Origin: an uncultured Schlesneria sp.
GTDB taxonomy: Bacteria; Planctomycetota; Planctomycetia; Planctomycetales; Planctomycetaceae
Reading direction: 5' to 3'
Length of the DNA: 64,000 bases
Assembly (NCBI GenBank): GCA_903871875.1
Contig: CAIQIR010000039.1
Location: forward strand, 62,001 to 126,000
Position 1 is the stretch's first letter; each line of letters opens with the position of its first letter. This document shows positions 35,490-43,613 of this stretch, one piece after another. A model generated the notes under the pieces. It did not search any database, was not told where the DNA came from, and saw only the letters and a list, made by a program, of their open reading frames with translations. Made by a program: the position numbers and the translations under genes.

Positions 35490-37025
35490 CTACAAGGCAT
35501 TCTGAGCTTGCAGCTCGGTTCCCTCGTCCCGAAACGGCTTCTGCTGTTCGTACAGTTTCAGGCGTTCCGGGATCAGCCGTTTTGCTTTGCCTGACTTCGC
35601 TCGTTCGAGGGCTTTGGTGGCCCATTCTTTCGCTTGATCCCAGGCGCGATTTTCGGCGTAGGCTGCTGCCAGTGTGTTGTAGTCAGAGCATCTCTTCCCC
35701 CCGTCCAGCTGATAGGCCTTGTTGGCGTTCTCAAACGCTTTCTTCGCGTCGCGAAACTGCTCGTCAGGACAGGTCGCCTGAATCCAGGCGAGGTCATTTA
35801 ATGCTTTGCGATCATTGGGGGTCGTCGTCGCCAGTTTCTCGCGAATGGCGAGTGCTCGCGCGTAGTGCAGTTTGGCTTCGTCGTCTTTTCCCTGGGCTCG
35901 CTTCAAGTCGGCTAACGCTTTCAGCGGCGGTGCCATCTCGGCACGTTCCGGCCCTTTGATTTTCTCAATGATGATCAGGGCCCGAGTCAGCATCGGTTCT
36001 ACTAGATCGTATTTTCCCTGCTTGAAGTAAAGATTGGCAAAATCTTGTAGTAATACTGAGATGTAGGGATGCTCCATCCCCAGGCTTTTTTCCCAGATCT
36101 GCTGCGTCCGCTTAAATTCCTGCTCTGCCAGATCGTACCTTCCCGTTTCCAGGTACAAATCGGCAAGATTTTTATGATTCGTTCCGACATCGGCATGCTC
36201 TGGTCCCAACACGCGTTCCCAGACCGTCAGAGATCGTTTGAATAACTGTTCGGCGCGGTCGTAGTTGCCCATCTGAAAATAGAGAAACGCGATGTTGTTG
36301 ATGATTTGCGACGTATCGGGATGATCCTGTCCCTGTGCTTCGCGGATCGGTAGGGCGCGACGGTAAAGCGCGTCGGCCTCTTCAAACCGGCCCAGTTCGG
36401 TGTACATCACCGCGAGATTACTGAGACGCGATGCGACTTCGGGATGGAGGGGGCCGAAGGTGGCTTCTGCGATCGCCAGCGACCGCTTGTAAAGGTTTTC
36501 GGCCTGATCGAATTTGTTGAGCTCGGAATAAACGCCCGCCAGGTTATTGAGGACGATCGAAGTTTTGTAATGGTTAGGCCCCAGCTGCGTTTCCACGTCG
36601 GAAACCGCCCGGTTGAGCAAGGCTTCCGCCTCTTCGAGCTTGCCAAAGCGACTTAAAAACGATGCCAGATTGCTGAGGACAGTTGCCGTTTCGGAATCGT
36701 CCGGGCCCCGCAACTGCTGCATCATTTGCAGAGCGCGAATGTAGAGTGGTTCAGCCTCGGCATAACGCCCCTGAGCTTCATAAACGAGTGCCAGATCGTT
36801 CAGTGTTTTGGCAACGCGGCCGCCTGACGGATTGTACGCCTCGGCATCCTGTAATGCTGTCCGCAGGAGTTTTTCCGCTTCCGGATAGTGGCCCGCCCGA
36901 TATTGGGCCACGCCGGCATCTCGATAGGTTTCCCACAAGACTCCCTGTGCGTTGGCCGTCTGGCCGAAAATCAGCAGCGCGAACGCCGCGATGACGGCCG
37001 GTGACACACGAGATGTTATACGCAT
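35490..37025 (-). CDS. Exported kinesin-light-chain-type TPR protein, copy 1
   Basis: The 511-residue product has a signal peptide (MRITSRVSPAVIAAFALLIFG, then QTANAQG). An array of long 42-residue TPRs of the kinesin-light-chain type follows, for example TATVLSNLASFLSRFGKLEEAEALLNRAV and TSQIINNIAFLYFQMGNYDRAEQLFKRSL, with the typical LGPEH/GPDDSET linkers. The C-terminal 110 residues (LNDLAWIQATCPDEQFRDAKKAFENANKA) form a separate TPR-like block with WA..AL repeats. ATG 37025 is preferred over 37052 because the signal peptide begins there. It is closely related to the next gene upstream (37219-38757) on the same strand, a tandem duplication. Confidence 0.9.
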   Translation of the reverse strand: MRITSRVSPAVIAAFALLIFGQTANAQGVLWETYRDAGVAQYRAGHYPEAEKLLRTALQDAEAYNPSGGRVAKTLNDLALVYEAQGRYAEAEPLYIRALQMMQQLRGPDDSETATVLSNLASFLSRFGKLEEAEALLNRAVSDVETQLGPNHYKTSIVLNNLAGVYSELNKFDQAENLYKRSLAIAEATFGPLHPEVASRLSNLAVMYTELGRFEEADALYRRALPIREAQGQDHPDTSQIINNIAFLYFQMGNYDRAEQLFKRSLTVWERVLGPEHADVGTNHKNLADLYLETGRYDLAEQEFKRTQQIWEKSLGMEHPYISVLLQDFANLYFKQGKYDLVEPMLTRALIIIEKIKGPERAEMAPPLKALADLKRAQGKDDEAKLHYARALAIREKLATTTPNDRKALNDLAWIQATCPDEQFRDAKKAFENANKAYQLDGGKRCSDYNTLAAAYAENRAWDQAKEWATKALERAKSGKAKRLIPERLKLYEQQKPFRDEGTELQAQNAL

Positions 37026-37218
37026 GGCAAATCTTTCTAGTCTGTGAATCAACGCGGTTTGCCGACCTGTGTTTAAAGAAAAACGAAGAGCTGGCAGGTC
37101 GCCTCAATCGATCGGGTCAAACTCCCTGTCCACGAATCAACAGGCATTAACAACGGGATTCGTGTTGGACATTGATTTTGAAGCCGAGATCGGCGGCACT
37201 GTCAAGTTGGAAGTCACA

Positions 37219-38757
37219 CTATAGGGCTCGCTGTGTTTGAAATTCTTTTCCCTCGTCCCGAAACGGCTTCTGTTGCTCATACAGCTTGATCTGGTCGAGG
37301 ATGATTTTTTTCGAACGGTCCGACGTCGTTTTCTGGACGGCTTTCGCGGCCCATTCCTTGGCTTGGTCGTAGGCTCGATTTTCGGCATAAGCCGCGGCCA
37401 GTGTATGGAAGTAGGTGCTGCTGTTTCCCCCGTCCATCTGGTAGGCCTTGTTGGCATTTTCAAAAGCCTTAGCCGCATTGCGAAACTGTTCATCAGGACA
37501 AGTCGCCTGCATCCATGCCAGATCGTTTAGCGCGTTGGAATCCTGTGGATTGTTCGTTGCGTTCCTTTCACGAATGGCCAGAACTCGCTTGTAGTACGAT
37601 TGAGCGTCGTCGATTTGCCCTTGTGCTCGCTTGAGATCCGCCAGAGCCTTGAGGGGAATTGCCATCTCGGTCCGGTCCGGCCCTTTCCTATTTTGAATGC
37701 TTTCGGCGGCCCGATGGAGCAGCAGTTCGGCTTGATCGTACTTTCCTTGTTGAAAATACAACTGGGCTAGATATTGCTGCACCATGGCCACGCTCGGGTG
37801 ATGGGGCCCGAGGGCCTTGTCCATGATCGTCAGTGCTCGAATGTAGTACTGCTCGGAAAGATCGAATTTCTCTTTCGCTTTGTAAACGTTTCCCAGGCTC
37901 TTGAGACTGAACGCGACATGGGAGTGTTCTGGTCCCAAAGACTTTTCCCACGACGCTGTCGATTGCAGCAGCAGTTGTTCGGCCTGGTCATATGTTCCCA
38001 GCAGATAACTCAGATGACCAAGGTTGTTAATGGTTTCGGCGACATCCGGATGTTCTTTACCCAAGGTGTTCTCGCGAATCGTCAGGGCTCTTCGAAGCAG
38101 GCTTTCCGCCAGATCAAAACGCCCTTGCAGGATATTGAGACAGCCCAAGTTGCTGATCGGCGTGGCCACTTCAGGATGCTGGGGACCATAGATGTTTTCC
38201 ATCAATGCCAGCGAACGTTTGTAAAGCGGCTCGGCCTCGCCGTATTTTTCCAATTGCGTATAGATCGCGGCCATATTATTGAGCACGGTCGGGGTGTTGG
38301 GGTGTCCCGGACCGAGCCGAGCTTCAATTGTGGCGAGTGCTCGTTTGACCATCGCTTCGGCCTCGTCATTCTTGCCTGCTCGGCTATAAAACGAGGCCAG
38401 ATTGGCGAGAACCGTGGCCGTCTCGGAATCATCTGGACCGCGAGTCGCCAACAGATTGTTTAGCGCACGGACGTAGAGCGTCTCGGCTTCGAGGAATTTT
38501 TCCTGGGCTTCATAGACGATTGCCAAGTCGCTGAGTGTCTTCGCAACGCGGCCCCCGGATTGATTGAACGATTCCGCCGCCTGTAACGCCGCTCGCAGAA
38601 GTCGTTCCGCTTCCGCGTAGTGTCCCGCTGCGTACTGCTGATTTCCCGCGTCGCGGTAGGTGTCCCACAGCGCTTGCTGGGCGAAGATTGCCTGGCTTGA
38701 TCCGATCAATATCAACCCGGCGATGACCGTTCGGAACAAGCGATGATTGCTTCGCAT
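37219..38757 (-). CDS. Exported kinesin-light-chain-type TPR protein, copy 2
   Basis: This 512-residue protein has the same architecture as its neighbour: a signal peptide (LFRTVIAGLILIGSSQAIFA), then ALWDTYRDAG, then KLC-type TPRs (TPTVLNNMAAIYTQLEKYGEAEPLYKRSL, HPDVAETINNLGHLSYLLGTY), and the shared C-terminal block with LNDLAWMQATCPDEQFR. AAGGG lies 6-7 bases before the ATG. The two copies are separated by about 190 bases without a gene and are collinear from end to end, so they arose by tandem duplication and then diverged. No catalytic domain is seen; a protein-binding role in the periplasm is inferred. Confidence 0.9.
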   Translation of the reverse strand: MRSNHRLFRTVIAGLILIGSSQAIFAQQALWDTYRDAGNQQYAAGHYAEAERLLRAALQAAESFNQSGGRVAKTLSDLAIVYEAQEKFLEAETLYVRALNNLLATRGPDDSETATVLANLASFYSRAGKNDEAEAMVKRALATIEARLGPGHPNTPTVLNNMAAIYTQLEKYGEAEPLYKRSLALMENIYGPQHPEVATPISNLGCLNILQGRFDLAESLLRRALTIRENTLGKEHPDVAETINNLGHLSYLLGTYDQAEQLLLQSTASWEKSLGPEHSHVAFSLKSLGNVYKAKEKFDLSEQYYIRALTIMDKALGPHHPSVAMVQQYLAQLYFQQGKYDQAELLLHRAAESIQNRKGPDRTEMAIPLKALADLKRAQGQIDDAQSYYKRVLAIRERNATNNPQDSNALNDLAWMQATCPDEQFRNAAKAFENANKAYQMDGGNSSTYFHTLAAAYAENRAYDQAKEWAAKAVQKTTSDRSKKIILDQIKLYEQQKPFRDEGKEFQTQRAL

Positions 38758-39157
38758 TGGGAACCCTTATTGATTGCTCGAAATACCGTCGAAACCGGAC
38801 CTCGGATTCTGAAATGAAATCGAAGCTTTTTCGTGACGGAAGTTTCTCTGCGGGCCCGCAGGTGAAAAGCAAATACGAATGCCGCGACACAGTACGATGA
38901 ACCGAGGGCTAATTCCATCGGCCGGTTTCGATTCTTATGGTTTTGAGAGAGTTCGCCGGGCTGGCTATCTGGATTTATCTTACGAAAACGACAGTAAGAC
39001 GTCGGGCGTTTGAAAAACCGTTTCGATTGTTCAGGCGTGAATGATGACTGCCGTTGACCGTTTTGAAAGGGACACATAATCTTCGCCCGTTCAGGGAAGA
39101 GGATCGACCCTGCTGCGTTGCGCTCGTACGTCGCCTGTGAAATTCAGGGAGGACAGG
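38758..39157. other. Intergenic region between divergent genes, nothing recognised
   Basis: This 400-base gap separates KLC-type TPR copy 2 (minus) from the GT87-like gene (plus). I saw no small gene, no repeat and no promoter pair close to consensus, though promoters for both neighbours should be here. Confidence 0.35.
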
Positions 39158-40426
39158 ATGTCCAAGGTAACCTCTTTGTTGGCAGAGCATAACCGAGCTG
39201 GATGGCTCGTCTGGCTGACGCTGGCAGGATCAATTACCTTCACCGTCTTGTTGTCGATCTGGCTGGGTCAAGAACGTTCGGTGACTCCCGCGTATTGCTC
39301 TGCGGTCGAGAACTGGTTTGCCGGCGAACCTCTTTACACCATGCAAGGGCACGGATTTCTGTATCTTCCACAGGCTGCATTAGTCTTTGCACCTTGGGCC
39401 ATCTTGCCGCATTCCACCTGCGAAATTGTCTGGCGATTGTCAATCATCGCGGTTCTGGCGTTCAGCGTCGTTCGACTCACACGTCTTCTGAACGGAGATG
39501 GTCGCTGGTATGGCGTGCTTTCCCTTGCGGCAGCCGCCATGGGGTGGGGCTGTGCGCGCAATGGACAATCCACGCTATTGATCACGGGATTGATGATTTT
39601 GGCCGTGGTCGACCTCGCCGAATCGCGCTGGTGGCGGGCGACGATCCTGCTGGCCATCGCATTTGCATTCAAGCCGTTCGCGATCGTACTCATTTTGCTT
39701 GCGGCCGTGATCTATCCCCAGATGTCATGGCGGCTGGCCATCGGTTTGTTCGTGGTGGCAATCGCACCCTTTGCGATGCAGCGACCGGACTATGTGATTT
39801 CGCAATACGTGGCGTTTAATCAAAGCTTGCAGATCACCATTGATGTGGGTGACAGCGAGAAGTGGGCACAGGTCTTTGGAATGCTGGAGGTGGCAGGGCT
39901 CAAAGTTCCGTCATCCGCACGGACGATTTTACGGTTGATCGCCGCGGTGGCAACGTTGTTCCTGTGCTGGAAAGCGTCGCGAAATCTGTCACCGCAACGC
40001 AGCGCCTATTACCTGTATTCGCTGGCCGCCTGCTATCTGATGTTGTTCAATTCACGGACCGAAGGAAACACTTATGCCATGGTGGGGCCTGTTTATGGGG
40101 TTCTACTGGCAGAAGCCCTGTTTCAAAAGAACCGCGGGACAGTCGTCGTCTGGGCGATGAGTTCCGCGATCGTTTTGAGTGTGCTGAATTATGATTTGGC
40201 GGTTCTCATTACGAGCCGACCCGATGCCATCTGGATTTCGCCGCTGGTTTGTGTGGGCGTCACTGGCTACTTGGTGTTGCGACTGTGTCAGGATTTGCGA
40301 AGGGCTTCGTCGGCAAGGCGGGAGTCGCTCAAGACGGGCGATTCGTTGTCGCATCCCCTCGAACGAGCCGTCGTGCTGGAAAAGGTTCGTTATCCGCTGG
40401 CCCCCGTATTGCGCGGTGAGACGTAA
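39158..40426 (+). CDS. GT87/DUF2029-like polytopic membrane glycosyltransferase
   Basis: The 422-residue product has about ten hydrophobic segments. It also has the early extracytoplasmic motif with YCSAVENWFAGEPLYTMQGHGFLYLPQAAL, which resembles the D/E-rich loop and FxYxP block of DUF2029/GT87 polyprenyl-phosphate-mannose-dependent transferases. Later segments include KPFAIVLILLAAV and FNSRTEGNTYAMVGPVYG. GGGAGG lies 6 bases before ATG 39158, which I prefer to the frame opening at 39137. Such enzymes use lipid-linked sugars on the outer face of the membrane. The acceptor is unknown and no glycan genes are adjacent. Confidence 0.8.
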   Translation: MSKVTSLLAEHNRAGWLVWLTLAGSITFTVLLSIWLGQERSVTPAYCSAVENWFAGEPLYTMQGHGFLYLPQAALVFAPWAILPHSTCEIVWRLSIIAVLAFSVVRLTRLLNGDGRWYGVLSLAAAAMGWGCARNGQSTLLITGLMILAVVDLAESRWWRATILLAIAFAFKPFAIVLILLAAVIYPQMSWRLAIGLFVVAIAPFAMQRPDYVISQYVAFNQSLQITIDVGDSEKWAQVFGMLEVAGLKVPSSARTILRLIAAVATLFLCWKASRNLSPQRSAYYLYSLAACYLMLFNSRTEGNTYAMVGPVYGVLLAEALFQKNRGTVVVWAMSSAIVLSVLNYDLAVLITSRPDAIWISPLVCVGVTGYLVLRLCQDLRRASSARRESLKTGDSLSHPLERAVVLEKVRYPLAPVLRGET

Positions 40427-40467
40427 AACGCCGAACGAGTTGGTTGGATCGATCGGTGCTTGAGGCC

Positions 40468-42444
40468 TCAATCTTTCAGTCGATCGTTAAGCCCGCTTGA
40501 GAAGAGATCCTCGCCCTTCGAACGTTCAGTCGGGCTACGGTCGATCAGGTCAAGATGCTGAGCCCACACCAAGCGGCGGCCGAGATCATCTCGCGAGCCG
40601 TTGACCTCGGGAACAGCAACCGACGGATGAACGACCAGGCAGTCCCATTCCTGATGACCAAAGCTGAGCGACCAATTCATGATCCAGGAATAGCCGTGAA
40701 CGAATTGCTCGTCCGTCTCCGCCGTCGCGTCGCGAGGAACAGCCAACACGACGAGATCCGGTTTCAACGGTCGAACTAAGGTTTTCGCTTCCTGTTCCAA
40801 GGTCGCAATCGATTTCCCGGCGGTGTTCCAAGTGGTGACTTCGACCTTGGCGTCAGGGCTTAACTTCTTCAATGCCGGGCCAGTCAATTCGTCGTAGGGA
40901 GGCATGGCAAGCACTCGGATCACCTGCTGCTTCTGCAACAAGGATTTGACATGCGACAGCGAAGGGCGCGGCGGGCCGGCAGACTCGAGCGAGAGCGACT
41001 GATTCGCAATCACGCGGCACAGCTCTTCGGCCATTCGTTTGTGACCGTCCATGTTTGGATGAATCTCGTCACTCAGCGTCAGTCGCCACGTCCAAGGGGC
41101 TCGACGACGCAGCTGGGTTCCCACTCGATACTGATCGCACAGCGGGACCGACAGCTCACGAGCCACAGTCCGAATCGTTTCACAATAAGTATTCAGCTTG
41201 TCGACGGGACGCGCAGCAGTATCAATTACGGCATTAGGCGTGCAAAGCACGACTTGACTGTTTTGCTCGCGACATCGTTTGACCAGCAATTCGAGGTTGG
41301 CGCGAAATTGTTCTGGAGCCACTCGGACCAGATCGTTCAGTCCAAAGCTGATTGTGACCAGATCAGGATGGTGACAGAGTACGTCCCGCTCCAGTCGTTC
41401 GAGTCCCTCCTGCGTGGTGTGGCCGCTGATTCCCGCATTGATGACCTTCAACGGCGCATGGGGAAACAACTGATGCAAACCCAGTTCGAGCATTTCGGGA
41501 TACGCTCGAACGCCGCCTGTGTGGTAATAGACGCCCGTGACACTGTCTCCCAGGCAGACAATCGTTCGCGGTTGATCGCCAAAGGTCAGCAGCGGTTTCG
41601 CGGAGGAGTCATTTGGCCGGCTTTTGGCGATGACAAATTCGAAGGCCTGCCGGGCGTCGGCGTAATTTGTCTCGTGGCCACCTTCCGGTCGGTGGATGAG
41701 AAGAACCGAAGCCTCGCGCTGCTTCAGGACGTTTGCCAAACGTAGCACGCTTGCCGCAGGAACCAGTGTATCGCGACCGCCTGTGGTCAGTCCCAGCGGC
41801 ATCGTCATTCGTTCGGGGAAAAGTTCCGCCGATCGTTTGTGATATAAGTCTGGCTGATCCGCTTTGGTCCCTCCGTAGGATGTGGCGATGGCCTCCACGA
41901 ATCCTTCGTATTCCACCAGATTTGCAGTCCCATTCATTGCGACGACCCCGTCGACGAGATCGGGATGTAATGCGGCAAAAGCCAGTGCCGACGTCGCTCC
42001 CATCGAGCCGCCGCAGAGAATGACCTGTTCAATCCGATATCGCCCCTGCAGGTCGTCCAGGATCTGGAGCATGTCCGATTCCGCCGCCGGTCCCATCCAC
42101 GATGTGGTTGCGCGATAGTCGGGGGAGACGTAAATCATCCCATGCTGGGCCGCTGCATCACGAGCGGCACGACATTCGTCTCGTGGTTGAGTAACGAACT
42201 GCCAACGATCAGAACCGTGGCCGTGTAGAGCCACCAGCAGGCGATGGGGACGATCGGGGTTGAAGTCGACGGGCAAACGCACCACATAACGTTGCTCGGT
42301 GCCATCTTGCCGTGAGATGAAGGCGATATCCTGCGATGGCCCTAGTTCCTGAACCGTATCGGCTGCCCCTGCTGCCATTGTGTTTGAGACCAACAGCAAC
42401 AGTAGCAGCGTCGAAGTGACCGAGCGGCAATGACAGGCAAACAT
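40468..42444 (-). CDS. Exported alpha/beta-hydrolase and SGNH hydrolase fusion
   Basis: The signal peptide is at residues 1-28. Residues about 40-280 form an alpha/beta hydrolase with LLVALHGHGSD, the nucleophile motif CGGSMGATSAL near residue 146, GGRDTLVP and GGHETNYADA. Residues about 290-490 form an SGNH/GDSL hydrolase with CLGDSVTG (block I), NAGISGHTT (II), FGLNDLV (III) and SDEIHPNMDGH (V). A C-terminal region (about 510-630) with RVLAMPPYDELTG and LVVLAVPRDA resembles a degenerate further SGNH unit. It probably removes acyl or acetyl groups from a polysaccharide. GAGGA precedes the ATG. The downstream neighbours on the minus strand are separate genes. Confidence 0.85.
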   Translation of the reverse strand: MFACHCRSVTSTLLLLLLVSNTMAAGAADTVQELGPSQDIAFISRQDGTEQRYVVRLPVDFNPDRPHRLLVALHGHGSDRWQFVTQPRDECRAARDAAAQHGMIYVSPDYRATTSWMGPAAESDMLQILDDLQGRYRIEQVILCGGSMGATSALAFAALHPDLVDGVVAMNGTANLVEYEGFVEAIATSYGGTKADQPDLYHKRSAELFPERMTMPLGLTTGGRDTLVPAASVLRLANVLKQREASVLLIHRPEGGHETNYADARQAFEFVIAKSRPNDSSAKPLLTFGDQPRTIVCLGDSVTGVYYHTGGVRAYPEMLELGLHQLFPHAPLKVINAGISGHTTQEGLERLERDVLCHHPDLVTISFGLNDLVRVAPEQFRANLELLVKRCREQNSQVVLCTPNAVIDTAARPVDKLNTYCETIRTVARELSVPLCDQYRVGTQLRRRAPWTWRLTLSDEIHPNMDGHKRMAEELCRVIANQSLSLESAGPPRPSLSHVKSLLQKQQVIRVLAMPPYDELTGPALKKLSPDAKVEVTTWNTAGKSIATLEQEAKTLVRPLKPDLVVLAVPRDATAETDEQFVHGYSWIMNWSLSFGHQEWDCLVVHPSVAVPEVNGSRDDLGRRLVWAQHLDLIDRSPTERSKGEDLFSSGLNDRLKD

Positions 42445-42459
42445 GCTGGAGAATCCTCG

Positions 42460-43497
42460 TTAACCGGAGACACGCTGAGTTTGGCCCGTTTCCGCCGCGC
42501 GATAACAGGCGAAGACAGTTTTCAGCACTTGCAGACTTTCAGCGCCGGTAATCGGCAATGGAGCTTTGTGATCCAGGCAACCTTTCACGCAGGCCTCAAC
42601 CAGTGGTGTGTAGCTGCTGTCATCAGCCGGACCGGCGTATTTCTGGATCTGCGCTGACGACTCATCATTGAGATACCACTGGAGTGTTCCGGTGCCATCC
42701 AATTCCAATTGCAGCCAACCCTTTGATCCCCAGATTTTGACATGCATCTGCTTACCGCGATCAAGGTAATAACCACTGGTCATGGTGCCGAAACTGCCAT
42801 TATCAAAACGCAGGGCCATGGCGGCAGAGTCTTCGATCTTCAGCGGTTGACCGCCCACGATGCCGGTGAACCCAGCCGCTTCCTGGATTTGCGAACCGGT
42901 TAAATACGTGACCAGATCGATCCAGTGAATACCCAGCCACATCAAATGCCCACCTCCTGAACGACTGCGGTCGGCGAACCAGGATTGGTGGTAGCTGGGG
43001 TCTTTCAATCGAGTTTGATCGGCGATCAAATGCAGTTCAGAACCGTAAACCTGTCCGATCTGCCCTGACTGAATCAGTCTTCTGGCCGCGCGTACTGTGC
43101 CGCGAAGTCGATTGGCCATCGCCAGCATCAGATGACGATGCTTCATATCGGCCCATCGCACGAGCGGTTCGAAGTCTTCCGCGCGAACGCAGGACGGTTT
43201 TTCCGCCAGCACGTGACAGTTCGCTTCGAGTGCCGCCTGAATCGCAGCCGCTGCCTGCGTCGCTTCCATCGTCACGATGGCCAGTGGCGGCCGAGAATCG
43301 ACGAGAGCCCGCTGGTGATCTCGTTCAAATCGAACGAGCTTTGGTCCCAGCATTTTTTTCGCCAACGCTTCACAGGAACCGCTGGGGTCCGCGACAACAA
43401 CGGCGCTCACCTGATCGGTGGAAGCCAGTCCTGCGAAGTATCCATCCAGATGAGCGGCCCCGGATCCGGTGAGCACCGCAACGGTGAATTCAGGCAT
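42460..43497 (-). CDS. Gfo/Idh/MocA family oxidoreductase
   Basis: The product is about 345 residues. It begins with a Rossmann fold (FTVAVLTGSGAAHLDGYFAGL) and continues with LAEKPSCVRAEDFEPLV, which holds the catalytic EKP lysine. MLAMANRLRGTVRAARRLIQSGQIG and the C-terminal beta-sheet domain, with GGHLMWLGIHWIDLVTYLTG, follow. The last matches the HxxD motif (HWID) of the family. ATG 43497 is chosen because GAGGG lies 4-5 bases upstream; the longer frame from 43575 lacks support. It uses NAD(P) to oxidise or reduce a sugar or related substrate; which one is not clear. It ends 16 bases before the esterase fusion start, so they may be co-transcribed. Confidence 0.88.
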   Translation of the reverse strand: MPEFTVAVLTGSGAAHLDGYFAGLASTDQVSAVVVADPSGSCEALAKKMLGPKLVRFERDHQRALVDSRPPLAIVTMEATQAAAAIQAALEANCHVLAEKPSCVRAEDFEPLVRWADMKHRHLMLAMANRLRGTVRAARRLIQSGQIGQVYGSELHLIADQTRLKDPSYHQSWFADRSRSGGGHLMWLGIHWIDLVTYLTGSQIQEAAGFTGIVGGQPLKIEDSAAMALRFDNGSFGTMTSGYYLDRGKQMHVKIWGSKGWLQLELDGTGTLQWYLNDESSAQIQKYAGPADDSSYTPLVEACVKGCLDHKAPLPITGAESLQVLKTVFACYRAAETGQTQRVSG

Positions 43498-43613
43498 TTG
43501 TCCCTCACCAGAAATGAAACCTCGCTTGAAACGGGAACTTGTCAGTCGAAGTTTCGAGCAGTCGTTATCGGTCAACCATCACAGGAGTTGACACAATCGA
43601 AATTCGCGAAGGC

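Noticed and set aside
40460-40471. 12-base perfect palindrome TTGAGGCCTCAA
   Set aside because: It overlaps the stop codon of the esterase fusion gene and is too short and unsupported to be called a site.
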